A DNA stretch of 64,000 bases from Spiroplasma culicicola AES-1. GTDB taxonomy: Bacteria > Bacillota_I > Bacilli_A > Mycoplasmatales > Mycoplasmataceae. Positions 47,766-59,019 of the stretch are shown one piece after another. The translations under genes were made by a program, and so were the position numbers. Location of the stretch: the NCBI RefSeq assembly GCF_000565175.1, contig NZ_CP006681.1, positions 868,001-932,000 on the forward strand, read 5' to 3'. Below the pieces are notes generated by a model. It saw only the letters and a list, made by a program, of their open reading frames with translations, made no database searches and had not been told where the DNA came from. How positions within the stretch are numbered: position 1 is the stretch's first letter; each line of letters opens with the position of its first letter.

Positions 47766-48005
47766 TTAAAAAACAATTAATACTATTGTTATTATAATGA
47801 CAATAAAAATTAATGAATAAGCACCATTTTTTAATCACATTTTTTTCATATCTTTTTGTTCTTTTTTACTTTTTCAATAGTTAATTATCATAAATAACAA
47901 CCAAAGAAATATTAAAAGCCCTATAGAACCTCAAATGTAAAAATCTAAATCATTAACCTTTGCAAAAACTAATGAACTTATTTTAAATAGAATATTTTCT
48001 TTCAT
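47766..48005 (-). CDS. Small two-TM membrane protein (79 aa)
   Basis: I do not recognise this protein. There are two membrane segments: about 29-45, and one at the C-terminus (SLIFIVIIITIVLIVF). A basic linker (NYWKSKKEQKDMKKMWLKN) lies between. It is the shortest of four adjacent minus-strand genes that share this layout and the W-K plus K-rich linker. UGA codes all Trp except one. Confidence 0.6.
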
Positions 48006-48036
48006 TTTTATACTCTCCACTACTATAAAACTTTTT

Positions 48037-48375
48037 TTATTCTTCATTTTCTAATTTTTTATTCTCATCAGAGTTTTGATTTGTACTATTTTTACTTTTT
48101 TTTGAAACATTTAGCATTCTTGGTGATGAACTAAATAGCTTCATTAAAACCATTAAAATAATAGGAACTACCATTAAAATTCCAGTAATTATAAGTACTC
48201 ATTTTAATATTTTTTTCTTCTTACCTTCTTCTAATTTTTTTCACTTATCTAACGTTCAAAAATAGCACCCAAAAAGTACAAGTGATACTATTAAGCCAAA
48301 CCCTAATCAGAATTCTAATGCATAGTTAGTTTTCTTGCTCACAAAATTTAACAATATTATTGTAAAATCATTCAT
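48037..48375 (-). CDS. Small membrane protein (112 aa)
   Basis: Two membrane segments flank the loop KWKKLEEGKKKKILKW, followed by a charged C-terminal tail rich in Ser, Asn and Glu. The loop and the following VLIITGIL closely match the two upstream neighbours, so it is a paralogue. Function unknown. UGA codons encode Trp. Confidence 0.6.
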
Positions 48376-48453
48376 TTCTTTTTAACTCCATCAATTAAAT
48401 AAATTTTAACCTTTTATTTATGTTTTAAAATTATAAAATTCTTTATCTTAAAA

Positions 48454-48825
48454 CTATTTTACTATTAGATATATGATGTAAGCACTAATCATTACAACTG
48501 CAAGAATAATTAATATTAATGCGATTATTCTTTCTGCATTAGATAATGTACGACTGCGATAACGATAATTTACTGGAAAAAATCTTTCCCAACGTTCATT
48601 AAAACTACCTTCTTTAACTAAAAATGCTCCAATAAAACATGCAAGTATTGATATAATACCTGTAATTATTAAAAGAATTTTTATAAATCCTTTTTTAGGA
48701 GTCTCTCTCATTGCTCTTCATTTTGCAACAAATATATATTGTAAAATACCTAATATTGTAGAAATTACTAGAACTGTAATTAAAATTACTATTCAACCCC
48801 AGCTTGTTAATCAATTAGTATCCAT
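48454..48825 (-). CDS. Small membrane protein (123 aa)
   Basis: The layout is a first membrane segment (about 10-30), the basic loop KWRAMRETPKKGFIKI, then LLIITGIISILACFIGAF and a third segment near the end (IIALILIILAVVMISAYII). AAAGGTG precedes the ATG. Paralogous to its neighbours by the K-W-x-x and VLIITGII elements. Confidence 0.65.
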
Positions 48826-48844
48826 TTTAAAAACACCTTTCTTT

Positions 48845-49228
48845 TTAAATTCAAGTTCAACTAAATAATCCAATGCAAGTAACAATTGCTATAAAGATAA
48901 TTATTACTACTAAAATTTTTGTTACTTTGGAATGTTTTTCACCTTTTTCTCTTTCACTTGGATCAATTTTAGTTGGAAAAAATAATTCTCCTACTCACAT
49001 GTGATAGTCATCCATAATAAAACCACCAACTAATATTCCAATAAACGATATTATTCCGGTAATTACTAAAACCACTTGTAAAGTTTTTTTCCTTTTTCCT
49101 TCTGCTAACTGTCTTCATTTAGAAACTCATATAAACTGTAAAAATGTTAAAACACAAATAAAAATTACTATTCCAAATGTAACTGTTATATATATTCAAC
49201 CATCATTTTTAATTCAGTCAATAAACAT
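48845..49228 (-). CDS. Small membrane protein (127 aa)
   Basis: It has the same architecture: an N-terminal membrane segment, the loop KWRQLAEGKRKKTLQ, then VVLVITGIISFIGILVGGF and a third segment at the C-terminus. Start 49228 is chosen by alignment with the neighbour; an in-frame ATG at 49240 is possible and neither has a strong ribosome binding site. It is the first gene of the four-gene nest. Confidence 0.55.
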
Positions 49229-49312
49229 TTTATTTCTCATACCACTTTCTATTTTTTTATTATACCTAGAAAAAAATAAAAAAATATCTCTGCTAGAAAT
49301 AACAAATTTAAA

Positions 49313-49344
49313 GGGGAAATGATTAACTAACTAATCATTTCCCC
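49313..49344. terminator. GC-containing hairpin before the small-membrane gene nest
   Basis: GGGGAAATGATTA/TAATCATTTCCCC with a 6-nt loop, downstream of bgl and its own terminator-like hairpin at 49361-49394. The T tract is weak, so it may be a stem in the following transcript rather than a terminator. Confidence 0.5.
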
Positions 49345-49360
49345 TTATTTATTCATATAT

Positions 49361-49394
49361 AAAAATGATATCAATATATTTTGACATCATTTTT
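49361..49394 (-). terminator. Terminator after the beta-glucosidase gene
   Basis: AAAAATGAT/ATCATTTTT arms with an AT-rich loop directly follow the GH1 stop. Confidence 0.6.
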
Positions 49395-49401
49395 TGTTTT
49401 T

Positions 49402-50853
49402 TTAATTTACTTCATTTAAAAAAGATTGTGCATATTCTTTAAATCAAAAATAACTATCTTTAAAAATTCGTTTTTTTGAACCATTTCCTTCATTATCTAA
49501 ATCAACATAAATTAAACCATATCGTTTTGTCATTTCATTTGTTCCACTTGATATAACATCAATTGGTGTTCATAATGTATAACTAAATATATTAACACCT
49601 TCAGCAATTGATTCTTTTAGTAAATCTAGATGTTGCTTAATATAGGAAATTCGATAATCATCATGAATTTGATTATCTTTTGTTAAAAAGTCATCTGATC
49701 CAAGTCCATTTTCAGCAATCATTATTGGCAAATTAAATCTTTCATGCATTTCATGAACTAATATTTTAAGTCCAATTGGATCAATTTGTCATCCTCATTC
49801 TGATGCTTGTAAAAAAGGATTTGCCCCAGTAGTTATTAAATTTGAATCTAACTCTTTAATATTTTCAGTTGATGTTGTTCCAGAAGAGTAATAACTTAAA
49901 GCAATCCCATCAATTGGATTATTTTTAATTAATTCTAATTCACCATCTAAAATATTTAAAGTTATTTTTTTTGCTTTAAAATAATTTTTTATATAAGTTG
50001 GGTATTTCCCTTTTGCCATAACTTCATAGTAAAAATAATTTTTTATTTGCATTTGTTGTTGATTAAATAATACGTTTTTTGGATTACAATCAATTGGATA
50101 AGTTAGGAATGACGCTGTCATTCCTAAAAATTGAAAGTCATTAGCAATTGTTTTTCCAAATTCTATTAATTTAGCCAATGCAACAAATTGATTATGTAAT
50201 GCATTATAACAAACACTTTCAAGATTTTCAAAAGCATCATCAACGATTCCAGCTCCATGTCATGAAGTAAAAAGTGTAGCATTAATTTCATTAAATGGAA
50301 TTCAATATTTTACATATTTCTTAAAACGTTCCACTACAAATTTAGCATATTGTAAATAACCATCAATAAATTGTTTATTATGTCATCCCCCATACTTTTC
50401 AATCATTACATATGGAATGTCGTTATGAATTATGGTTACTATTGGAGTGATATTATTTTCTTTTAAAGTTTTAAAAATATTTTCATAATATTCAACTGCT
50501 TTTTGATTTATAACACCATCACAATTTGGCATTATTCTTGATCATGCAATTGAAAACCTAAAACAATTCATATTTGCTTCTTTAAAAAATTTTATATCCT
50601 CTTTATATGTATTATAGAAATCAATTCCTTCACGCTTAGGAAAATATAATTCTTTTTCATGTTCAATTGCAAATTTTAATTTTTCAGTTGTCATTCTGCG
50701 ATCTTTTGCAGTTATATCTTTTGGTTTATTGTTTTTATCAAAAAAACGTAAATCTGCAACTGTTAATGTTTTTCCATCAATATCAAAATTGCCTTCTGCT
50801 TGAGCAGCACAAATTGCTCCACCTAACAAGAATTTATTATTTTTATTATTCAT
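49402..50853 (-). CDS. 6-phospho-beta-glucosidase (GH1)
   Basis: It hydrolyses 6-phospho-beta-glucosides delivered by the PTS to glucose-6-phosphate and an aglycone or glucose. The 483-residue protein starts FLLGGAICAAQAEGNFD, the GH1 N-terminus. The acid/base motif reads PFNEINA (usually NEP) and the nucleophile motif is MIAENGLG. The phosphate-loop region near the C-terminus is KRYGLIYVDLD. UGA is read as Trp repeatedly. The ATG overlaps the PTS stop by 8 nt. Confidence 0.93.
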
Positions 50854-52975
50854 TTATTTGCCCTCTTCTATAATCGTTAATAATTTTTTTATATCCTTTT
50901 TTAAATTTTGCATTAAACATATTATTTTTTTCATCAATATTTCCAAATGTTATTTCTGTTTGTCATAAAGCATTAAAAAGTTCATTTTTAAATTCTTCAA
51001 TACCTTTGATGTCATAGAGATTTACATATTTTTCAAAAATATTATCTTTAATTTTTGTTAATTTTAAATCTAAGGCATTAAAATTATTTACTATTTCAGT
51101 ATTTTGTTTTTTATAATCATTAATTTGTTTTATTAAAATATCTTTTTGATTATCCAAATTAAATTGATTATATTTATCTATCGCTTGATTAATTTTAACT
51201 TCCTCTTTTTTATTTGCTAATTTTTCAGCTTTAATAGCTTTTTTATAAAGTGAATTTCTAATTCGTTCTTCTTTTTGAATAATTTTATCCAACTGTGTAG
51301 TTAATTTTGTTTCATATTTTATATAGTTAAAATAATCTTCAATAGTTTTTTTATTGTCTACTAAAATTTGAATATATTCATTATTAATTGTTTTTACTTT
51401 TTCTTTAATTGTTTTTTTATCTTCACTTGTAGAAGCACTAATAATTTGTGCATATAAGTTTGTAATACTGTTAAATATTTTTTTAGTATACTTAATTTCA
51501 TTTTTCTTTTCTTGATAAATCAAAAGTGTAAATATCAATCCACTACCAATTGCAATAATAGCTGCAACTAAGAAAAGAATTTGATTAGTTGTTCCATCCA
51601 TTCCAGTTGTATTAAATACTCCTAAACCAGCAGGTCTAATTTGTTCAATTTTTAAAAGTCCAATAAACAATCCAGCAACTCCAGCACCAGCACAACCAGC
51701 TAAAAATGGTTTTACTCTTGGAAGTGTTGCTCCATAGATCATTGGTTCTGAAATTCCAAATATCCCTGTAGCAATTGTTCCAATTGAATATGTTTTTAAC
51801 TGATAATTTTTGGTAATTATTATAATTGCAATAATTGCTCCAAGTTGTCCAAAGACACTAATTCTAAAAGCTGTCATCATGGCAGTTGGAACTTGGGGAT
51901 CTGCAAAGATTGTTGGAATACTTATTGTTAAACCAACAGCAACGTGAACACCTGTTAATACCAAGATTTGATATAAAAAGGCAAACAACATTGGGCCAAT
52001 TCCTAATGGTCATTTTTCAACAAATAGCACTATATTTGCAAATCCCAATTCAATAAAACCAATTATTGGTCCAAATAAGAAAAGGATTGGAATTAATGCT
52101 AGTGTATATACAATTAATGGTCTAAATAACAAATCTATCAATGAAGGTATCCATTGTTTTACTCATTTATCCAATAAGGCAACTAATATTCCCGCCAAAA
52201 TAAATGGCAAGATACTTCCTTCATAAGAACGAATCAAAATCGGAAAATCTCCCAATTTAAAAAGTAGTCATCCTTCTGATCCTTTTCCTTGAACTCAATC
52301 TCCAAATTGTGCATCTTCAATTGGCACAATAGTTGCACCATATAGCATTCTAGATGTAAGTGTTAAACCAACACCAATTGCAATAATGGTATTGCCCTTA
52401 AAATATTTAGCTGTAGAATAACAAAACATTACCCCTAAAAGATTTATAGAGACTTTTGAAAAAATAAAAATTAATCCTTCAAAAATTCCATAATCTCCAG
52501 GAAGAGTTGCTACATTTTCAATTACTTTAGTTTCAACTAAAATAGATTGTAATGCTGCAATCAATCCAACTGCCATCAGTATTGGTAAAAGTGGAGTCAT
52601 AATTCCAGAAATTGTTTGTAAAATTTTTTTACCAAATGATTGATCAATTGATGGAGCTAAATTATTTTTTAAATTAAAATAAGCACTTCCATCTAATACT
52701 TTATCGATCTGTTCTTTTACTTTAGCAACTTCATTTCCAATAATTATTTGTAATTCATTACCATTTCAATTTATTCCTTTGACAAGTTCTATTTTTTTAA
52801 TCTCATCTATTTTTACTAAATCAGGATTTATAATTAAAAATCTAATTCTTGTAACACAGTTATATACCTTACTAAAATTTTCTTGTTTTCCAACTAGTTC
52901 AATTAATTTTTCACTTGTAATTAAAAATTTAGATTTATATCCTTTTATTTCATGAATATTTTTTCTTTCTTCCAT
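50846..52975 (-). CDS. PTS beta-glucoside transporter EIIBC with coiled-coil tail
   Basis: It imports and phosphorylates beta-glucosides. The 709-residue protein has EIIB (about 1-80) with the phosphorylatable Cys in YNCVTRIRF, then EIIC (about 105-480) with about ten membrane segments and IFGISEPMIYG. A long C-terminal segment (about 490-709) is predicted coiled coil, where BglP-type proteins carry EIIA. No EIIA or its His motif is present, so phosphate must come from a separate EIIA. It is coupled to the GH1 gene downstream and preceded by AAAGGAGA. Confidence 0.9.
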
Positions 52976-52996
52976 TTTTTATCTCCTTTCCAAAAA

Positions 52997-53074
52997 ATTA
53001 TATTATTTGGATTTAATATGAATCATAATAAACATAGAAGTGGAATGGAATTTTTAAAAGTACTTTTAAAAATT
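52997..53074 (-). promoter_or_regulatory. PTS promoter and upstream palindrome
   Basis: TATAAT (52997-53002) with TGATTC (53020-53025) 17 nt upstream precedes the PTS gene. A perfect 26-nt palindrome centred on GTAC lies at 53049-53074, overlapping the end of the RpiR gene, and could be an operator. Confidence 0.4.
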
Positions 53075-53800
53075 TAAAAATATTGATAAAAATAAATAGG
53101 TAAATGCAAAATGTCTAATAGAAAATAATGAGTCATCTTTTTCATAGTCTAAAATAAGCTTATTATTAAACAAGTCACTATCAATTTCTTTTACTTGATT
53201 TAAGGTCGTGATTAAAAATTGCCCTCTTTGATATTGATATTCAAATAGTTTCAAAAAATATTTTTTTAAACTTTTACAATCTCGACCACAAATTATAAAT
53301 AAATTTATTTTAAATTCTTTTTTATTAATATATTCAAAATTATCAATATAACTACAATTAACAATTTCAACAAGAATATTTTTTGATCTTAAAATTTCTT
53401 GAAAATATAAACAAGCCATATAAGATTGATAACTTGAATAAATTCTAATTTTTTTATACTTTAATATTTCTTGGCAAATATTTATTATAAAATTTATATT
53501 ATTTTGTAATCAACGATAGATATTAAATGTAAAATCATCAATTTTAATTACTTGATTAACATTCTTATGAAAATGTTCTCTTTCATTTTTTAATTTAAAT
53601 ATTAATTCTCTATATCCAGAAAACTTTAATGATTTACAAAAATAAGTCACTGTTGATTGACTTACAAAAGATAATTGAGCAAATTCTTTTAATTTTAAAA
53701 AAATATTATCTTGAAAATTTGTTATTAAATTTGCAGCCATTACTTTATATGTCGATAAGCTAGTAGTTTCATAAAAATCTTTTAAAAAAGATATTAACAT
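53066..53800 (-). CDS. RpiR/MurR family transcriptional regulator
   Basis: RpiR regulators sense phosphosugars through a SIS domain. The 244-residue protein has an N-terminal HTH (KLKEFAQLSFVSQSTVTYFC, about 35-54) and a C-terminal region with only weak SIS-like features, perhaps degenerate. The ATG at 53800 follows AAAGGA. It is divided from the PTS-GH1 pair by about 90 nt, and its likely targets are these genes. UGA is read as Trp. Confidence 0.8.
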
Positions 53801-53886
53801 AATTTTTCCTTTCATTAAAATACATTTATATTTAAATTTAATTTAAAATTTTTGATAATTGGCAATTTTATATTTGATAACGTTTT

Positions 53887-53981
53887 ATTATACATAATCT
53901 CAGAAATTACTATTATCTAATTTTAAATTAAAAAAATAATGTAAATTGGTAATTTAAACCAAATTTACATATCACATTATA
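53887..53981 (-). promoter_or_regulatory. rpiR promoter region with hairpin
   Basis: Two TATAAT sites occur on the minus strand (53976-53981 and 53887-53892). Between them TGTAAATTGGT/ACCAAATTTACA (53940-53969) forms a hairpin followed by T7, like an intrinsic terminator at the very start of the upstream transcript. Confidence 0.45.
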
Positions 53982-54032
53982 CCAAATAAGAATTTTAAAT
54001 ATTCTCAAAATCTTAAAGAACTCTTAAATAAA

Positions 54033-54070
54033 AAATAGGTTTGTTACAAAATTTGTAACAAACCTATTTA
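54033..54070 (-). terminator. Terminator after the ABC permease
   Basis: An 18-bp perfect stem (AAATAGGTTTGTTACAAA and its complement, 1-nt loop) follows the permease stop. Confidence 0.85.
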
Positions 54071-54076
54071 AACTTA

Positions 54077-55834
54077 TTATTCTTTAATTTTTTTAATATA
54101 GATAAAGTACCCTCCAGTTAATAGTATAACTGAAATCAAAGTATAAATTAAATATATGTAAGCTGTATTAATAACTCGTTTTGATAATTCAACTCCAATT
54201 ATTGGTCGCTGTTCAAAACTAGTATACTGTTCTGTATTTTGAGATGCTAAAGGATTTTCTAAAATTTTAGCAGATCTAATATCAGGAGCTTCAGTTATAA
54301 AAAACTCATTCATATATAAATCTTGAGAAAATGAACTATTTACTCCAGAAAATAACGACATATAAAGAAATGAGGTAAATGGATTAATTAGATAATGCTT
54401 CATATATTTTAAATCATTATTTTGAATTTGCTCATATATTTCATCTCCTGAGCCTATTGGTGCTTGATAAAAATCATTAATAATACTAAATAAAATTGTT
54501 ATTCAAAGTCTTTGGCCATTATTTACTTTTAAACTTTCATAAATTGTTTCTTCTACTGTTCTATCAGCTTTAGTGTCAAATGTATTTTTACCAAATAGCA
54601 TATATAAATTTTCAAACTGACTATTATAGTAATCTTTTTGAGAAAAATAATATAGATAATAATTTTTAATTAGTTTATTAATACTTTTAAGTTCATTTGT
54701 ATTAGTGATAATTTTCAAATCTTTATTTATTTTTTCAATTGTTGTGTCACTTTCCAATCATTTCATATAATCGATAAGTTGATTTTTTCCAATTATATTT
54801 TTATTATTTTCTGAAATAAAATAATTGTCTTGCCTTATTCCAATTGAATTATCTTTAATAGTTGACTTAAAAAATCAAATACTTTTTAAGTCTTTTGCTT
54901 CATCACTAATTGTGAATTTTGTATTTCAGTTAAAAGTAACTGAGTTATTTAAATATATATCAAAATCTAAACCAAGACCAACATTTAAGAAAAACTGCAT
55001 AAAAGAAGTATTCTTGCTAGTGCCCAATTTGATCACATTTTCAATTTCTTCAAACGATAATGAACCTTGTGGTCTAGATGATTCATTTGCAGCTTTTTCT
55101 GTAATATCTACAATTTTATTTAAATCATTTAATTCTTGAATATTTTGCAAAAGATACATCATTAGACCTGAAGAATTTTTTTCGTCTTTTACAATTGTAT
55201 CCAAATCTTTTAAATGAGCAATTCTTTCACTTGAAGTACCATAGGTATCATTTGTTAATATAAAAGTAACAGCTCCTGTTACAGGTGAAAAAATAAATAA
55301 AGTGGCAAAAAATGAACTAAGTCCAATTAACAATTTTGGTTTGTTAAAAGAACCAATCAAAATTATAAAACCTGTAATTAATAAATCATAAATAAATAAA
55401 GAGCACATCCCTGGAATTAAAGAATTAAATCACAAGCTCTGATTTATAGGTTTAAAAATTGAAGTCAAAATAACTAAACTTATAAGCATTATTGAAACAC
55501 AAATTGTGGAAATTAATTTTAGTGCTATTAGCTTTAGTGGTAGTAATCATTTAAAGTTAACACCTTTTCTAATCTCAAGACTTTGAATTCCATTTTCAAT
55601 ATCAGAAATCATTATATTTGAAATAAAAGCAATGTTGTAAAAACTTAAAAATATAATTCAAACAACAACTAAAAGTCAAAATAGAATCTGAGATGTTAAT
55701 TTAAAATTTACCATGCTACTACTCATTTGAATTGAAGCAAAAATAATCGTTAATATTATTGAAATAGTCATTGAAATATAAATAAATTTTGTTTTTAGAA
55801 TTCTGCGACAATTAAACTTAAAAATTGTTAGCAA
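54077..55834 (-). CDS. ABC transporter permease (ABC-2-like)
   Basis: The 585-residue protein has about six N-terminal membrane segments, a large polar region (about 210-540) presumably outside the cell, and one more segment near the C-terminus (AYIYLIYTLISVILLTGGYF). This fits an ABC-2-type exporter permease. No ATG occurs before residue 1; TTG at 55834, 4 nt after the ATPase stop, is the only reasonable start. UGA encodes several Trp. It works with the ATPase just upstream. Confidence 0.7.
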
Positions 55835-55837
55835 TTT

Positions 55838-56581
55838 TTAATTACCAAGAATTGAACTAAGAGATTCTTTTTTAATTTCAAAGTTATCTATTTGTTTTTG
55901 AGTCGCATTTTTATAAATAGTAGTAATATCATCTTCTGCATTTAAATATCTATCATATATTAAAGTACCTTCATTTATGATAATTAGCTTATTAATTAAT
56001 CCTTGTAATTCATTTATTATATGACTTGTAATTAAAATTATTTTATTATCTGCTGCTAATTCTTTTAATAATTCCATGAACTCAAGTCTTGTTTTAATAT
56101 CAAGATTAGCTGTAGGTTCATCAAGAACAATAATTTCAGGATTTGAAATCATTGTTATTGCTAATAATGCACGTTTTTGCATACCTGCAGATAGAACTTT
56201 AAATTTTTTATTTTTATACGCTGATAAATTTAAAAAATTCAAAAGTTGTAATGTCCTTTTTTTACACTCTTTTCGTGAAATATCTGCTAACATCCCAGAG
56301 TATATACAATACTCTTCAATTGTAATATTGTTTGGATATATACTTTGGTCTGGAAAAAATGCCATATTTTTATAGTCTTTTCTTGAGATTTCTTTATCAT
56401 CAACAAATATTTCTCCAAGATCTTTACTATATTCATTAAATATTGTCTTAATAATTGTTGATTTACCAGCACCATTGTCACCAATTAAACCAACAATATC
56501 TCCTCTTTCAAAGGAAAAAGAAATATCATGTATTCCTTTTCCTGTTTTAAAAATTTTTGTTAAATGTTCAATTTTTACCAT
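55838..56581 (-). CDS. ABC transporter ATP-binding protein
   Basis: The 247-residue protein has Walker A GDNGAGKSTIIK (about 36-47), signature LSAGMQKRALLA, Walker B IIVLDEPTANLD and the H-loop ITSHI. The sequence resembles CcmA/BcrA-type exporter ATPases. It lies 15 nt after a secreted repeat-protein gene and 3 nt before the permease codons, so the three form an operon. No UGA occurs. Confidence 0.9.
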   Translation of the reverse strand: MVKIEHLTKIFKTGKGIHDISFSFERGDIVGLIGDNGAGKSTIIKTIFNEYSKDLGEIFVDDKEISRKDYKNMAFFPDQSIYPNNITIEEYCIYSGMLADISRKECKKRTLQLLNFLNLSAYKNKKFKVLSAGMQKRALLAITMISNPEIIVLDEPTANLDIKTRLEFMELLKELAADNKIILITSHIINELQGLINKLIIINEGTLIYDRYLNAEDDITTIYKNATQKQIDNFEIKKESLSSILGN

Positions 56582-56596
56582 GATTTATATTCCCTT

Positions 56597-58138
56597 CTAA
56601 ATAAATGATAAATTTGTCAAAATTGTTCTTGCTTCAGCTCTTGCTCAATAAGCATTTCATGCTGAGGCATAAGCTTGAACTCAAGTATTAAGATTGAAAT
56701 TTAATTGATTTGTACTTCAACTGAAGGAAAATGTTGATTGGCCTTTCATTCAATTAACACTACCACTATATTTAAATGAATATATTGTTCTATTACCAGT
56801 ACTTTGAGATAATGATAAATTATATGAATAACTTAAATCTTTATGTATTCATCCATTTTCATTGTCATATGCTCATTCTCTTGTTGAAATTTTAATGTTT
56901 GAAAAACTTTTAATTAAAGCATCTTTACCAAGTCCAGGTGTATAGTAAATATTTTTATTATCTCCATCATATTGAGTTGAATTATATGCATCAACTCTTT
57001 GAACTCCACTATCATGATAGATTCCTGTTTCTATTGTTCCTGTGTAATTGACATTAACAGAACCAAAATATTTTGAATCTTCTTTTGCATAAATTTTTGC
57101 AAATTTATATGTTTTACTGCTTTGATCGATTAATATATCATTTTTTGAAAGATCTTTATTTATATTAATGATCGCATTTAAAATAGTTGTGTCAGTAGGA
57201 TTTTTAAAAACTCCTAAACTTGTATTTTTTAATACTTCACTCAGATTTATACCAACAATAAACATAACTTGAATAGATCCAGTGTATTTTTTTGAATTTT
57301 CGTTTGCATTGATTATTGCAGTTTGTTCTTTCAAATCAATTTCATTAACGTATACATCTTTTGTATCTAATTTATTATTTTTTAATTTTGTGTGCTCCAA
57401 AATTGAGGCTTGATTAACAGCTTTTATTATTTTACCAATAACAACATTATTAACTACATCTTTAATATGTTCTCCAATATAAAATGTGACAATTGTTGAA
57501 CCAGTATAATAAAGTGATCCTTCAACTGATGAAATCAAAGCTTTTGTTTCTGTTATATCAGAAATTCATAATTGACTTCAAATAATATCTTTACTATTAT
57601 TTTTTAATTTAATTCCCTCTTGAATACTAGATTCATCGGTATTTAAAAGCACACCAAGAATTGTATTTGAAATAACATTTGAAACATGTTCTAAGCTGCT
57701 TGTTAAATTTGTTAATGTTACTTTGAAACTTAATGTTCCTGTAAAATATGGGTTTTGAATTGCTTTAAAAGAAATTCTTTGTGTTATTGAACCCCCTTTA
57801 TTTGGGACTTCTAAAGTTAAACCCTTAATTTCTCATTGTTCTCTATTATCTATTATTGAATCTCAAACATCAAATAAAAGATCTTCATTTTCCAAATTTG
57901 AATCAATCATTGGTCATTTAATTTCTTCAAGATATTCTTCTTCTGTAAATTCTTTTCCATCAAACATAGAAATGTCAGATGTAAAATCATTAACTCTAAT
58001 TCTTGATAAATTTTCTTGTTGTGCTCTATTGTTATACACAACTACATTATTTTCATTATAAGATTTAATATTTTTAGTAACTCCAAAACTTGAAAATGCT
58101 AATGTCATCGGGAGTATAACTGCTAATATTTTTTTCAT
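56597..58138 (-). CDS. Secreted protein with YTGS-type repeats
   Basis: The signal peptide (MKKILAVILPMTLAFSSFG) is followed by three to four degenerate repeats of about 73 residues, from about 110 to 340. Each contains an A-x-I...Y-(T/F)-G-S-x-x-V element such as YTGSTIVTF, YTGSIQVMF and YFGSVNVNY. There is no lipobox Cys. The C-terminus is Trp-rich (mostly UGA). The ATG at 58138 follows AAAGGAG; reading upstream adds an improbable hydrophobic stretch. It leads the ABC operon, suggesting it is handled by, or associated with, that transporter. Confidence 0.7.
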
Positions 58139-58230
58139 TCTTCTCTCCTTTTTATTTTGCAGAATTATTTCCAAATTTTTCCCACAAAAACAAAAAAGTT
58201 TTCCTACAAACCTTTTATATAACATAAAAA

Positions 58231-58300
58231 ATAAAAAAGCAACACTTATATTGATTAAATTTAAAAGTTTAATCCTCATTAGTGCTGCTTTTTCTCTAAA
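58231..58300 (-). terminator. Terminator after phoU
   Basis: A long imperfect hairpin with AAAAAGCA...TGCTTTTT outer arms and ATTAAA/TTTAAT inner arms follows the phoU stop. Confidence 0.6.
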
Positions 58301-58317
58301 ACATTATCTAAAATTTT

Positions 58318-59007
58318 TTATTTTTTAGCTTCTAATTCATTTCCAACAGTTTGTTCAAGTTCTTCAAATTTTCCAGTTCTAATAAACTGTAAAGTTTCTT
58401 CCACGTTAATCAAATGTTCTCCAGCTCTTTCTAGATTTTTCATTTGTCTAACAATTGTAATAACTTTTTTAGCTTCTGCTTGATCTTTTGAAGTTCTCAA
58501 TTTTTCTGCTAATGTTAAACTCAATTCTGTAAATTGATGATTTAATTCAGTTTCCATTTTTAAAACTTTTTTATGTTGATCATTGTCATAGTTTTCAATG
58601 ATTGCAGAAATAATGTTTAACATAACATTAACTAAGTCAAACATTTTTGAAATATAATCAATCTCTATAGGTTCTGGATTATATTTTACTGTAAAACTAC
58701 AAATGTGTTTTGCCACATCGGCAATTCTTTCAATCTCTCTACTAATCAAAACTCCCCCAACTGCTAAACGTAAATCTCCAGCAACCATTTGTTGTTTGGC
58801 GATTTTTCATAATGCCATTTTTGTAAAATTATTTTGCATGTCGTTAATTTTAACATCACCTAAAACTACTTCTTGTGCAAGTTCTAAATTTCTATTTTTT
58901 AATGCATCAAAAGTTTTTGCATATTGAGATTTGGTTGATTCAACTAAATTAATTAAATCTTTTTTAATTGCTTTTATATCATTATCTAAAATTTTATTGT
59001 ATGACAT
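58318..59007 (-). CDS. phoU: Phosphate transport regulator PhoU
   Basis: PhoU modulates phosphate transport by PstSCAB. The 229-residue protein has two three-helix repeats with IEKIA-type metal-binding segments: REIERIADVAKHI (about 97-109) and MKNLERAGEHLINVEETL (about 190-207). One UGA is read as Trp. It starts 12 nt after the pstB stop and ends the operon. Confidence 0.93.
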
Positions 59008-59019
59008 ATCTTTTTTCCC

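Noticed and set aside
58139-58279. Longer N-terminus for the YTGS-repeat protein
   Set aside because: The extension runs through the phoU terminator; AAAGGAG and a good signal peptide support 58138.
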